A DNA stretch of 64,000 bases from NCBI RefSeq assembly GCF_027587175.1, contig NZ_JAPCID010000006.1, positions 62,001-126,000 of the forward strand, in the 5' to 3' direction. The translations under genes were made by a program, and so were the position numbers. Positions 43,466 to 51,069 of this stretch are shown here, piece by piece. A model generated the notes under the pieces. It had not been told where the DNA came from. It worked only from the letters and a program-made list of their open reading frames with translations, and ran no database searches. This DNA comes from Solirubrobacter deserti. Its GTDB lineage: Bacteria; Actinomycetota; Thermoleophilia; Solirubrobacterales; Solirubrobacteraceae. How positions within the stretch are numbered: position 1 is the first letter of the stretch; each line of letters opens with the position of its first letter.

Positions 43466-44329
43466 CTAGGCGCGGGCGGGATGACGGCGCCTCATCCGGG
43501 GCGGATGACGCACGTCCTCACCGGCGTCTGCGCGCGGCACGACCATCACCGGGCAGCGTGCGCCGGCCAGCGTCCCGAGCGCCGCGCCGCCAGGAAGCAC
43601 CACGCCGGGCGGCCCGTACGCGCGCGAGCCGAGCACGAGCACGTCGAGCTGCGCCGACGCCCGCAGCAGCGTGTCGGTCGGGTCCCCGACGAGCACGAGC
43701 GGCTCCACCTCGAGCTCCGGCTCGTCCTCCCGTGCCGCGGCCTCGATCGCGGCGCGCAGGATGCTCGCCGCGTCGCCACGCTCCCATGGCGCCTTCAATG
43801 GAGCGAGCGACGCGGCGAACCGCGCGGCGTCGGCGGGATCGGGAGAACGCCGCAGCACGGTGAGGACGGACAGCGGCGTGCCGGCCGCCCGAGCGAGTGC
43901 GCTGGCTGCGCGCAGCGCCCGCCGCGAGTCGGTCGTGGGGAGGAGGCCCACGCCGACCGCCGCCAGCGGACGCTCGCCGTACCCGCGCGGGACGACCGCC
44001 ACCGCTCCGCACGCGCCATGCAGCACCCGCTCGACCGTCCCGCCCACGCGCACACGCCCGTGCGGCGCATCGTGGGCGGAGCCCAGCACGGTGAGCACCG
44101 GCCGGTCCGTGGCGATCAGCCGCTGCAGGCCCGCCGCCGCCGACGCCGCGCGCTCCACGCGCACACCGACGATCGCGGGCCCGCCCGCGTCCGGCTCGAC
44201 GCCGGCCAGCTCACCTGTGGAGCCCACCCGGACCGGCACGACCCGCGCGCCGAGCAGCGGCGCCACCGAACGCGCGAACGCGACCGGGGACCGGTCCTCG
44301 TCGCACGCCGCCAGCACGACTCGCTGCAT
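43466..44329 (-). CDS. Tandem universal stress protein (two Usp domains)
   Basis: A 287-residue protein with two Usp domains. The first half is about 1-130 (MQRVVLAACDEDRSPVAFAR...VLTVLGSAH...ACGAVAVVPRG). The second is about 137-287 (PLAAVGVGLLPTTDSRRALR...VLVLGSRAYGPPGVV...CPVMVVPRA). The second half keeps the GS...G...G(S/T) ATP-binding pattern better than the first. The ATG at 44329 is used. The frame opens upstream into DNA without family similarity. A degenerate palindrome lies 35 bp before its start, and a strong copy lies in its last codons, 35 bp before hdeD. Confidence 0.88.
   Translation of the reverse strand: MQRVVLAACDEDRSPVAFARSVAPLLGARVVPVRVGSTGELAGVEPDAGGPAIVGVRVERAASAAAGLQRLIATDRPVLTVLGSAHDAPHGRVRVGGTVERVLHGACGAVAVVPRGYGERPLAAVGVGLLPTTDSRRALRAASALARAAGTPLSVLTVLRRSPDPADAARFAASLAPLKAPWERGDAASILRAAIEAAAREDEPELEVEPLVLVGDPTDTLLRASAQLDVLVLGSRAYGPPGVVLPGGAALGTLAGARCPVMVVPRADAGEDVRHPPRMRRRHPARA
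43489..43511. promoter_or_regulatory. Stress-island palindrome, copy 2 (upstream of hdeD)
   Basis: GCCTCATCC, 5 bases (GGGGC), GGATGACGC: both half-sites are base-for-base the same as in copy 1. It lies inside the last 15 codons of the universal stress protein gene and 35 bp before the HdeD ATG, on the minus strand. Confidence 0.7.
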
Positions 44330-44363
44330 ACGATTGGAAGCTATGGCCGGCGTGGGTGAAGCG

Positions 44364-44386
44364 CCGTCGTTCGGGGCGGATGAAGC
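44364..44386. promoter_or_regulatory. Stress-island palindrome, copy 3 (degenerate, upstream of usp)
   Basis: The right half GGATGAAGC and the centre GGGGC match copy 2; the left half (CCGTCGTTC) matches only 5 of 9 positions. The distance to the Usp ATG, 35 bp, equals that of copy 2 to hdeD. Confidence 0.45.
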
Positions 44387-44593
44387 TGCGCGGGACCGAC
44401 CGCCACGCGAGCGCTCGAATACCCACGCTCTGCGTGGGCAAGCGAACACTTGGTGGGGTGCGCTCGGCGCGTTCACCCGGACCGGGCGAGGCGGGCTCAC
44501 CCGCGCGCGCACGGACCTCCCGTCATCGACGGCCGCGGGCGTGCGAGCGCGCCTTCGGCCACGGAGGAGACGGCGCCGGACACGCCGCGGCGG

Positions 44594-44616
44594 CAGTCAT
44601 CCCGGCGGAGCGACGA
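44594..44616. promoter_or_regulatory. Stress-island palindrome, copy 4 (degenerate, upstream of the 68-residue protein)
   Basis: The left half CAGTCATCC has the TCATCC core intact; the right half (GAGCGACGA) matches 5 of 9 positions. It ends 41 bp before the ATG at 44657. Confidence 0.35.
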
Positions 44617-44656
44617 GCCGTCACCCTCGCGGGCGGAAACATGACGGGCGCTGCGC

Positions 44657-44863
44657 ATGAGCCTCAACTACGAGATCCGCGTTCGGGGCCGGGTCGGTGA
44701 GCACCTCGCCGACGCGCTGGGCCTCGCCGCCGAGGTGGAGCCGGTCGAGACCGTCCTGCGCGGGCCGGTGACCGACCAGGAGGACCTGCACGGCATCCTC
44801 GACCGCCTGCAGGAGCTCGGGATCGAGCTGGTCGAGGTGCGGCGCCTTCCTCAAAGCCCCTGA
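44657..44863 (+). CDS. Small protein, paralogue of 42511-42705
   Basis: A 68-residue protein: MSLNYEIRVRGRVGEHLADA, then LGLAAEVEPVETVLRGPVTD, ending IELVEVRRLPQSP. It shares about half its residues with the 64-residue protein at 42511. Alternating charged and hydrophobic residues suggest a compact alpha/beta fold with no membrane segment. The function is unknown; the repeated presence among stress genes suggests a stress or regulatory role. The ATG is clear, and it stands alone between the Usp gene and the large regulator. Confidence 0.75.
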   Translation: MSLNYEIRVRGRVGEHLADALGLAAEVEPVETVLRGPVTDQEDLHGILDRLQELGIELVEVRRLPQSP

Positions 44864-44996
44864 AAGACCGGCAACCGGAGCGCTCAAGACCCCTTTTTGG
44901 TTGACGATCGTCGACTCGACAAAACGCACACAGCGGCGGTAGGGTCCCCCGAGACGAGCCGCCAGGGGGCAAGTCCGACGGTCAGGGGGATTACGG

Positions 44997-47639
44997 TTGT
45001 CGTCCGCGCTCCGACGCGCACCCGCGTTGGTCACGCAGTTCGCAGTGCCACCGCCACCTTTCGGGATGGTCGAGCGGGACCGGCTGCGGCTCCACTTCGC
45101 GGAACCCGTCACGCTCGTGTGCGCGCCCGCCGGCAGCGGGAAGACCGCGTTCACGGCGGCCGAGGTGCAGCGGTCGCCGCTGACCACGGCGTGGGTCACG
45201 CTGGAGCCGACCGACGACGAGCCCGGCCCCTTCTGGGACGCCGTGCTGACCGCGCTCGACCTCGCCGGCGCCGTCCCGGCCGACAGCCCGCTCGCGGCGC
45301 TGGCCGCCCCGATCCGCGAGTCCCGCGACCGCTTCATGCCGCTCCTGGTGAACGCCCTCGCGACGCTGCCCGAGCCCGTCGTGCTCGTGCTCGACGACGT
45401 GCACGTGTTGCGCAGCCGCGAGTGCCTGAGCCAGCTGTCGTTCCTGCTGCTGCACGCGCCGGACACGCTGCGCCTGGTGCTGACCGCACGCAGCGATCCC
45501 GCCCTGCCGCTGCACGTGCTGCGGGTGCGCGGGCGGCTCGCCGAGGTCCGCGCCACCGACCTGGCGTTCACCGAGAACGAGGCCGGCGAGCTGCTCGCCG
45601 CCCACGGCCTGACGCTCGACGCGGAGCTCGTCCGAGCCTTGCACCAGCGCACCGAGGGCTGGGGCGCCGGCCTGCGGCTCGCGGCGCTCAGCCTGCAGGG
45701 CCGCGAGGACCCGGACCGCTTCGTGGCCGAGTTCGCCGGTGACGACCGCGTGATCGCCGACTATCTCGTCGCCGAGGTGCTGGACCGCCAGCCGCCGAGG
45801 CTGCGCGCGTTCCTGCTGCGGACCGCGCTCGTCGAGCGCGTGTGCGGCGGCCTCGCCGACGCGCTCACCGGCGAACGTAACGGCGCGGACACGCTCGCCA
45901 CCCTCGAGCGCACCAACGGGTTCGTGCTGGGCGTGGACGGCCACCGCGAGTGGTTCCGCTACCACCGCCTGTTCGCCAAGCTGCTGCGCACGCGTGCCGA
46001 GCGCGAGCTGGCCGGCGAGTTGCCGGCGCTGCACGCGCGCGCCGCCCGCTGGTACGCCGAGCGCGGGGCTGCGGTCGACGCGCTCGAGCACGCGGTTCAG
46101 GCCCAGGAGTGGGATCTCGCCGTCGAGGTGGTCGCAGGCCACTGGTTCGAGCTCTACGTCCGCGGCGACGCCGCCGCCGTGCGCGCGCTCGCGAGCAAGC
46201 TTCCGCCGGATCGGCTGGAGCGCGACGCCGAGCTCGCCGCTGCGCTCGCGTGCGCCGCGCTCGACGTGGGGGACACCGACGCCGCCGAGTTCCACCTCGC
46301 GCACGCACACAGCGCGCCCCCGCCCGAGGCGCGCCGGCGCCGCTACCTGGAGACGCTCGCGCTCGCGAACCTGGGCACGGCGCGGCTGAAGGGCGACTTC
46401 GAGGCCGCGCTGCAGGCCGCCGACGCGCTGCTGGCCGAAGCCGCCACGCACGCGGGCGAGGACGGCACCCGCGAGGCGCTCGTGCGCGCGATGCTGGGGG
46501 AGACGGCACTGTGGGCGCACGACCTGGAGCGCGCCGGCGAAGAACTGCGCAAGGCTGTCGCGCTCGCCCGCGCGCACCGGCTCGACTTCGTCGCGGTGTC
46601 CGCGCTGAGCTACCTCGCGCTGCTCGACGTGATGGTGCACGGCCCGGCCGAGGAGGAGGGCCACGGCCCCGAGGCGATCGAGCTCGCGGCCCGCCGCGGC
46701 TGGTCCGACATCCCGCAGACAGCGTGCGCGCACACGGCCCTGGCGCTGATCGCCTTCTACGACCTGCAGCCGTGCGAGGCCGCCCGCCACCTCGAGCACG
46801 CGCGCGTCGCGGCCGCGCGGCTGCGCCGCCGTCAGCTGGACTTCGTGATCGCCCACCTCGACGCGCGTATGCGCGGCGCGGCGGGGGTGCCGCGCGAAGG
46901 GCTCCGCACGCTGGAGGACTTCGAGGCGCTGCACCGCCATCGCGGGGCCGCGCTCCCGCACGAGCAGGTGTCGATCGCGGCGATGCGCGCGCGCCTGCAG
47001 ATCCAGGCCGGCGACCTTGACGGCGCCACCGCCACGCTCGCGCCCGTACGGGAGGAGCCGTGGGTCGTCGTCGGCACCGCCACGGCGCGCCTGGCGCTCG
47101 CGCGCGGGGAGAGCGCGGACGCCGTCGAGGCGCTCGAGCGCAGCATCGACGCCGCGGCGACGCACGCCGTCAGCCGCGTCGAGGCGGGCGCGCTGCTCGC
47201 GGTCGCGCACGACGAGGCGGCCGAGCCGCAGAAGGCGCAGCGCGCGCTCGAGCACGCACTCGCGCTGGCCGAGCGCACGCGCCATCGGTGGCCGTTCATC
47301 GAGCTCGGGCGGCGCATGGAGGACCTGCTCAAACGCCAGATCCGCGCAGGTACCGCGCACCGCGCGATCGTCGGTGAACTGCTGGACACGTTCGCCGACC
47401 GCGCGCCCGTGGCGCGCCACGTCGCGCCGCTGCTGGAGCCGCTGTCCGAGCGCGAGCAGGCGATCCTGCGGTATCTGCCGACCGCGCTCTCCAACCGTGA
47501 GATCGCAGCCGAGCTGTTCGTCACCACCAACACGGTCAAGACGCACCTGCGCAGCATCTATCGCAAGCTCGACGTCGCCCGACGGCGCGAGGCCGTCGAG
47601 CGCGCCCGCGACCTACGGCTCCTTTCCTCCCGGCGCTAG
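44997..47639 (+). CDS. MalT-like LuxR-family regulator with ATPase domain
   Basis: An 880-residue regulator. The N-terminal ATPase has Walker A LVCAPAGSGKTAFTA and the Walker B region VVLVLDDVHVLRS, with the MalT-type LVLTARSDPALPLHVLRVRG sensor region. A long TPR-like helical middle follows. The C-terminal LuxR helix-turn-helix reads LSEREQAILRYLPTALSNREIAAELFVTTNTVKTHL (split). The start is TTG at 44997, with AGGGGG 7 bases upstream. It lies in the middle of the stress island and is a natural candidate for its regulator, but nothing in the sequence proves this. A palindrome GACGATCGTC lies upstream at 44903-44912. Confidence 0.88.
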   Translation: MSSALRRAPALVTQFAVPPPPFGMVERDRLRLHFAEPVTLVCAPAGSGKTAFTAAEVQRSPLTTAWVTLEPTDDEPGPFWDAVLTALDLAGAVPADSPLAALAAPIRESRDRFMPLLVNALATLPEPVVLVLDDVHVLRSRECLSQLSFLLLHAPDTLRLVLTARSDPALPLHVLRVRGRLAEVRATDLAFTENEAGELLAAHGLTLDAELVRALHQRTEGWGAGLRLAALSLQGREDPDRFVAEFAGDDRVIADYLVAEVLDRQPPRLRAFLLRTALVERVCGGLADALTGERNGADTLATLERTNGFVLGVDGHREWFRYHRLFAKLLRTRAERELAGELPALHARAARWYAERGAAVDALEHAVQAQEWDLAVEVVAGHWFELYVRGDAAAVRALASKLPPDRLERDAELAAALACAALDVGDTDAAEFHLAHAHSAPPPEARRRRYLETLALANLGTARLKGDFEAALQAADALLAEAATHAGEDGTREALVRAMLGETALWAHDLERAGEELRKAVALARAHRLDFVAVSALSYLALLDVMVHGPAEEEGHGPEAIELAARRGWSDIPQTACAHTALALIAFYDLQPCEAARHLEHARVAAARLRRRQLDFVIAHLDARMRGAAGVPREGLRTLEDFEALHRHRGAALPHEQVSIAAMRARLQIQAGDLDGATATLAPVREEPWVVVGTATARLALARGESADAVEALERSIDAAATHAVSRVEAGALLAVAHDEAAEPQKAQRALEHALALAERTRHRWPFIELGRRMEDLLKRQIRAGTAHRAIVGELLDTFADRAPVARHVAPLLEPLSEREQAILRYLPTALSNREIAAELFVTTNTVKTHLRSIYRKLDVARRREAVERARDLRLLSSRR

Positions 47640-48680
47640 GGCGAACGCCGCCAGACCGATCGGCAGCGGCAGCCAGTAGGAGAACAGGCGGTAGGCGAAC
47701 GTCGCGAGCAGAGCGTCGCCGGCCGAGACGCCCGCCAGCGCGAGCATCGCGCTCAGCCCCGCCTCCACGAACCCGAGCCCGCCCGGCGTGATCGGGATCT
47801 GCGCGAGCACCTGCGCGCCGCAGAAGGCGAGCAGGACGAGGCCCGGTCGCGGGTGCGAGCCGATCGCGGCGAGCGCTGCCAGCAGCGTGAGGTAGTCGAA
47901 CGTCCAACGGCCGACGGTCGCCAGCAGCGCGCGCTTCCACCGCGGCCCGAGCGTCGCCAGCAGCCGGTCGCGCTCGCGCAGCAGCCGGTCGGGCAGCTTG
48001 TGCAGCGGCTCGGATCGGCGCCGCAGCCGGTTGCGCACGCGCTGCAGCTGGCGTCCGGTCCAGCGCAGCGGCCCGTTCGTGGAGAGCAGCAGCGCGCCGA
48101 GCGCGGTCGCGGCGACGAACACGCCGAGGCCGGCGAACGCCGTGTGCGCGAGCGACTCGTTCACGCCGCCGCGGATCAGCGCCGGGATCGCGAGCACCGG
48201 CATCGCCAGCACCATGGCGAACACGAGCACGTTGACGGCGGCCAGCGCCGTCACGGTCGCCGCGGGCGAGGCGCCGGCGCGGACGAGCAGCTTGTACTGC
48301 AGCGCGCCGCCCACCGCTCCACCGCCCGGCGCGACCTTGGCCAGCGCGTTGCCCGCGAGCTGGGACGTGATCACGGCGCGCCAGCGCGGCCCGCGCAGCG
48401 CGACGAACTGCAACGCCCACATGCACGCCAGCGACGCCACCTGCAGCCCGAGCATCGCCGCGAGCGACAGCAGCGAGAAGCGCGTGATCTGCCGCCAGGA
48501 GCCGAACACCTCGACGATGCTCGGGAAGACGAGGTAGATCGAGATGCCGGTGAGCGCGAGCCAGAAGATCGTGCGGCCCAGACGGCGTGGCGGTGCCGCC
48601 TCGGTCTCGACCGCGGTGTGCGCCTCGATCGCCTGCTCGACACGGTCGCCGAGCGGCTCGGTAGGAGGGGGAGCGGTCAA
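47613..48680 (-). CDS. Lysylphosphatidylglycerol-synthase-like membrane protein (UPF0104)
   Basis: A 355-residue membrane protein with about eight helices, of the LPG synthase transmembrane/UPF0104 family. Conserved pieces include GNALAKVAPGGGAVGGALQY and IPITPGGLGFVEAGLSAML. The soluble aminoacyl-transfer domain of MprF is absent, so it is not a complete lysyl-PG synthase; a flippase-like role is only a guess. The only start in frame is TTG at 48680, without a clear ribosome site. It converges on the malT-like gene with a 27-base tail overlap. A weak palindrome lies 25 bp upstream. Confidence 0.8.
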   Translation of the reverse strand: MTAPPPTEPLGDRVEQAIEAHTAVETEAAPPRRLGRTIFWLALTGISIYLVFPSIVEVFGSWRQITRFSLLSLAAMLGLQVASLACMWALQFVALRGPRWRAVITSQLAGNALAKVAPGGGAVGGALQYKLLVRAGASPAATVTALAAVNVLVFAMVLAMPVLAIPALIRGGVNESLAHTAFAGLGVFVAATALGALLLSTNGPLRWTGRQLQRVRNRLRRRSEPLHKLPDRLLRERDRLLATLGPRWKRALLATVGRWTFDYLTLLAALAAIGSHPRPGLVLLAFCGAQVLAQIPITPGGLGFVEAGLSAMLALAGVSAGDALLATFAYRLFSYWLPLPIGLAAFALAPGGKEP

Positions 48681-48704
48681 CCATGCGCCATGATGACCGA
48701 CCGC

Positions 48705-48727
48705 GGATCACTCGCAGGGGATGACCA
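48705..48727. promoter_or_regulatory. Stress-island palindrome, copy 6 (weak, upstream of the UPF0104 gene)
   Basis: The right half GGATGACCA matches 7 of 9 positions; the left half (GGATCACTC) matches 5 of 9. It lies 25 bp before the TTG start, the same distance as copy 1 to yihY. On its own it would not be called. Confidence 0.3.
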
Positions 48728-49445
48728 CGCGGCACCCGGCCACACGGGACCGTCCAGGGGTGACGCGGTCGACGACGAGCTGCAGCGGCTGCGCGCGCAG
48801 AACGCACCGCTCTCGGCAAGGTCGCGCGCCGGCTGCAGTGGCGCAGCATCGACTTCGCGGCGCTGGCGCGTGAGGCGCTGCCCGAGCGGGCGGACGTGAT
48901 CGAGCGCGGCGCGCAGGGGATTACCCCGGCCGGAGCGCCGTCTCCACGCGCTCCGAGGAGTTCCAGACGCTGTGGTGCAGGCCAACCGGCGCGCGCAGCT
49001 CGTCGAGTTGCTCGAGGGCGGGCGCTCGGGCCGGCGTGCGGCTGCTGAAGGCCGTGGCGATCGTCCTGCCCGTGCTCTCGCTGCTGTGCCTGATCCCGCG
49101 ATCCGGCTCACCGGCTCGTGGCGGCGCGCCGGGATCGGTTTGGCGCTCTCCATGCTCGCGCTGATCGCGGCGCCCGCCGTCGGCCGCTCGGCCTACCTGA
49201 GCGCGCTCGACCAGGACGTGCTCCCGCACGACGCCGCAGCGGGCATCTTCGATGCGCTCGTCGCGTCGCTGCGCGACGGCGTGCGGATCGTCGTCATCGC
49301 GGCGGCGCTGGTCGCGTTCCTCGCTCTGGTCGCGGGTCCACCGTTCCGGAGCCTGCTGATCGTCGGCGGCGTGCTGCGTTCGATCGCCGCGCTTGGCCTC
49401 GAGCCCCGAGAAGCCGTCGCCGAGCAGCTTGGCGCCGACCGGCGC

Positions 49446-49468
49446 GCCTCATCCGCGCGAGATGAGGC
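49446..49468. promoter_or_regulatory. Stress-island palindrome, copy 5 (upstream of the DUF1269 gene)
   Basis: GCCTCATCC, 5 bases (GCGCG), AGATGAGGC. The left half is identical to copies 1 and 2; the right half is the near-perfect reverse complement of the left. It ends 33 bp before the DUF1269 ATG. Confidence 0.65.
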
Positions 49469-49501
49469 GGTGTCACCCACGCCGCACCGATGATCGAGCG
49501 C

Positions 49502-50002
49502 ATGAGCACACTCGTGGCAATCGCCTATCCGGACAAGAGCACCGCCGACGATGTCGTCGCCACGCTCAGCCGCCTCCAGACCGAGCATCTGATCTCGCTC
49601 GAGGACGCCGTCGTCGTCACGCGCGACGAAAATGGCAAGGTCAAGCTGCACCAGACGAACAAGCTCGTGGCCGGCGGCGCCGTCGGCGGCGCGCTGTGGG
49701 GCGGCCTCATCGGCTTGATCTTCTTCGTGCCGTTGCTGGGCATGGCGGTCGGAGCGGCCACGGGTGCCGCGACCGGCGCGCTCACCGACGTCGGCGTGGA
49801 CGACAACTTCATGAAGGAACTGGGCACCAAGCTCGAGAGCGGCGGCGCGGCGCTGATCCTGCTCGTGCGCAGCGCGACGGCCGACAAGGTCCTGCCGGAG
49901 GTCGCGCACTTCGGCGGCGAGGTGATCCAGACGTCGCTGGACAACGAGGCCGAGGAGCGCCTCAAGCACGCGTTGCAGGCGCGTGAGACGGCCAGCGTGT
50001 GA
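49502..50002 (+). CDS. DUF1269-family protein
   Basis: A 166-residue protein beginning MSTLVAIAYPDKSTADDVVA, followed by VTRDENGKVKLHQTN, the core of DUF1269. A glycine-rich hydrophobic segment (AGGAVGGALWGGLIGLIFFVPLLGMAVGAATG) looks like a two-helix membrane insert, and EVIQTSLDNEAEERLKHAL ends the protein. An in-frame ATG at 49490 is possible; 49502 aligns with the family. DUF1269 genes are often near stress genes; the function is unknown. Palindrome copy 5 is its likely control site. Confidence 0.88.
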   Translation: MSTLVAIAYPDKSTADDVVATLSRLQTEHLISLEDAVVVTRDENGKVKLHQTNKLVAGGAVGGALWGGLIGLIFFVPLLGMAVGAATGAATGALTDVGVDDNFMKELGTKLESGGAALILLVRSATADKVLPEVAHFGGEVIQTSLDNEAEERLKHALQARETASV

Positions 50003-50026
50003 CGTTCGGCCGCAACGACGCTCCAG

Positions 50027-50710
50027 CTACGACAAGCCCGCCGCCACAGCGAACCCCAGCACCGTGACGAGCCCGGCGATCCGGCCCGCCTTGCGCGCGG
50101 CCTCGGGGATCATCGAGTCGACGAGCATCACGAGCAGGGCACCCGCCGCGAAGCCGTTTATGCCGGCCTCGACGTCCCCGGAGGTGGCGTCGGCGACGGC
50201 GAAGCCGGCGAGCGAGGCGAGCGCGCACAGGACGGCGACCGCGCCCCACATGCGCATGATCGTGCCCGGCGAGCGGCGCGCCTGGCGCAGGTCGCTCGAG
50301 GCACCGATGGCCTCGGGCAGGTTGGAGACGAAGATCGCGGCGAGCAGGCTGATCGAGATGCCCTCGCCGGACGCCAGCCCGATGCCGAGCACCGCCTGCT
50401 CGGGGATGCCGTCGAGCAGCGCGCCGAGCGCGAGTGCCGCACCGGCGCCCGGCACCTTCTGCTCGACGAGCCGGTCGGCGGCGAAGTAGGTCAGCGCGCC
50501 GGCCGCGAGCCCGAGCGCGACGGGCACGCCGCCGGCCAGCTTCAACCCCTCCTCGAACAGGTCGAAGGACACGGCGCTGATCAGCGCGCCCGCGCCGAAC
50601 GCCAGCACCGCGCCGACGAGCTTGTCCGGCCACTCGCGCGCGATCCCGAGCAGCCCACCGATGACGAGCGAGGCGGCGGCGACGGCGCCCCAGACGAGCG
50701 CGCCGGTCAG
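50027..50710 (-). CDS. ZIP-family metal transporter-like protein
   Basis: A 227-residue membrane protein with seven to eight helices. GIPEQAVLGIGLASGEG and IFVSNLPEAIGASSDL replace the usual ZIP HxxPEG motifs with similar, not identical, residues. That places it in the ZIP fold but makes metal transport uncertain. The start is unclear: no ATG or GTG is at a good place, and a CTG at 50710 overlapping the upstream TGA (CTGA) is used here by analogy with its neighbours. It is probably co-transcribed with the small upstream gene. Confidence 0.7.
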   Translation of the reverse strand: MTGALVWGAVAAASLVIGGLLGIAREWPDKLVGAVLAFGAGALISAVSFDLFEEGLKLAGGVPVALGLAAGALTYFAADRLVEQKVPGAGAALALGALLDGIPEQAVLGIGLASGEGISISLLAAIFVSNLPEAIGASSDLRQARRSPGTIMRMWGAVAVLCALASLAGFAVADATSGDVEAGINGFAAGALLVMLVDSMIPEAARKAGRIAGLVTVLGFAVAAGLS

Positions 50711-50985
50711 CCGAACACCCGCGGCCGGATGTCCTCGCCGCGAGCCGCGAGGTCGCCGAGGTCGGCGATGAACGCGAGCATGTTCACGTCGGGCGGGCTG
50801 ACCTCGATCGTGTTCCGTAAGCCGGACGAGCGCGCGCCGAGCGCGATGCCGACGAGGCGCGCGATCAGGTCGTCGGCGGCCTCTTGGAGGGAGAAGCCCA
50901 CCCCATAGGTCAACCCGGCGAGGGTCAAATGACAACGGCCGGCGGATTCGCGCAACGAGAGCGCCGGCGACCAAACATCAGACAC
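50707..50985 (-). CDS. Small unknown protein
   Basis: A 92-residue protein, not recognised. It contains LTLAGLTYGVGFSLQEAADD, LIARLVGIALGARSSGLRNT and IADLGDLAARGEDIRPRVFG. It is Gly/Ala/Leu-rich, with one possible amphipathic helix and no clear membrane segment. The GTG at 50985 is the most upstream reasonable start, but other starts inside are possible. The stop overlaps the ZIP-like gene. It diverges from the CoA-transferase gene over 84 bases. Confidence 0.55.
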   Translation of the reverse strand: MSDVWSPALSLRESAGRCHLTLAGLTYGVGFSLQEAADDLIARLVGIALGARSSGLRNTIEVSPPDVNMLAFIADLGDLAARGEDIRPRVFG

Positions 50986-51069
50986 AGCGATTGTGGTTGC
51001 CCGGTTCGGTCGCCGGCGACACACATCGGCATCGCTCCCGCGCACACGCCCGCCCGTGAGAATGTCCCC

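Larger units (their letters stand above)
44330..44656. other. 327-bp gap without a gene, carrying two degenerate palindromes
   Basis: Open frames here are unsupported by motifs or ribosome sites. The gap contains a right half-site GGATGAAGC with the GGGGC centre (44364-44386, weak left half), 35 bp before the Usp start. It also contains a left half-site TCATCC (44594-44616, weak right half), 41 bp before the 68-residue protein start. It is therefore read as two back-to-back promoters. Confidence 0.55.
48690..49493 (+). pseudogene. Decayed multi-helix membrane protein gene
   Basis: Pieces of one protein appear in order but in different frames. A soluble leader (48690 on) ends DDELQRLRAQNA. 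Then ARRLQWRSIDFAALAREALP and ERADVIERG follow in a second frame. STRSEEFQTLW is next, then VQANRRAQLVELLEGG. LLKAVAIVLPVLSLLCL is in another frame, and finally RRAGIGLALSMLALIAAPAVGRSAYLSALDQ with a last helix VIAAALVAFLALVAG. A normal family member would be several hundred residues with an N-terminal helix and periplasmic loop, and this copy is missing large parts. At least three frame changes and internal loss make it a pseudogene. The end of the frame contains palindrome copy 5. Confidence 0.75.

Noticed and set aside
44356-44700. Small plus-strand frames in the usp upstream gap
   Set aside because: No motif, no good ribosome site and Arg-rich composition. The region is better explained as promoters with palindrome half-sites.
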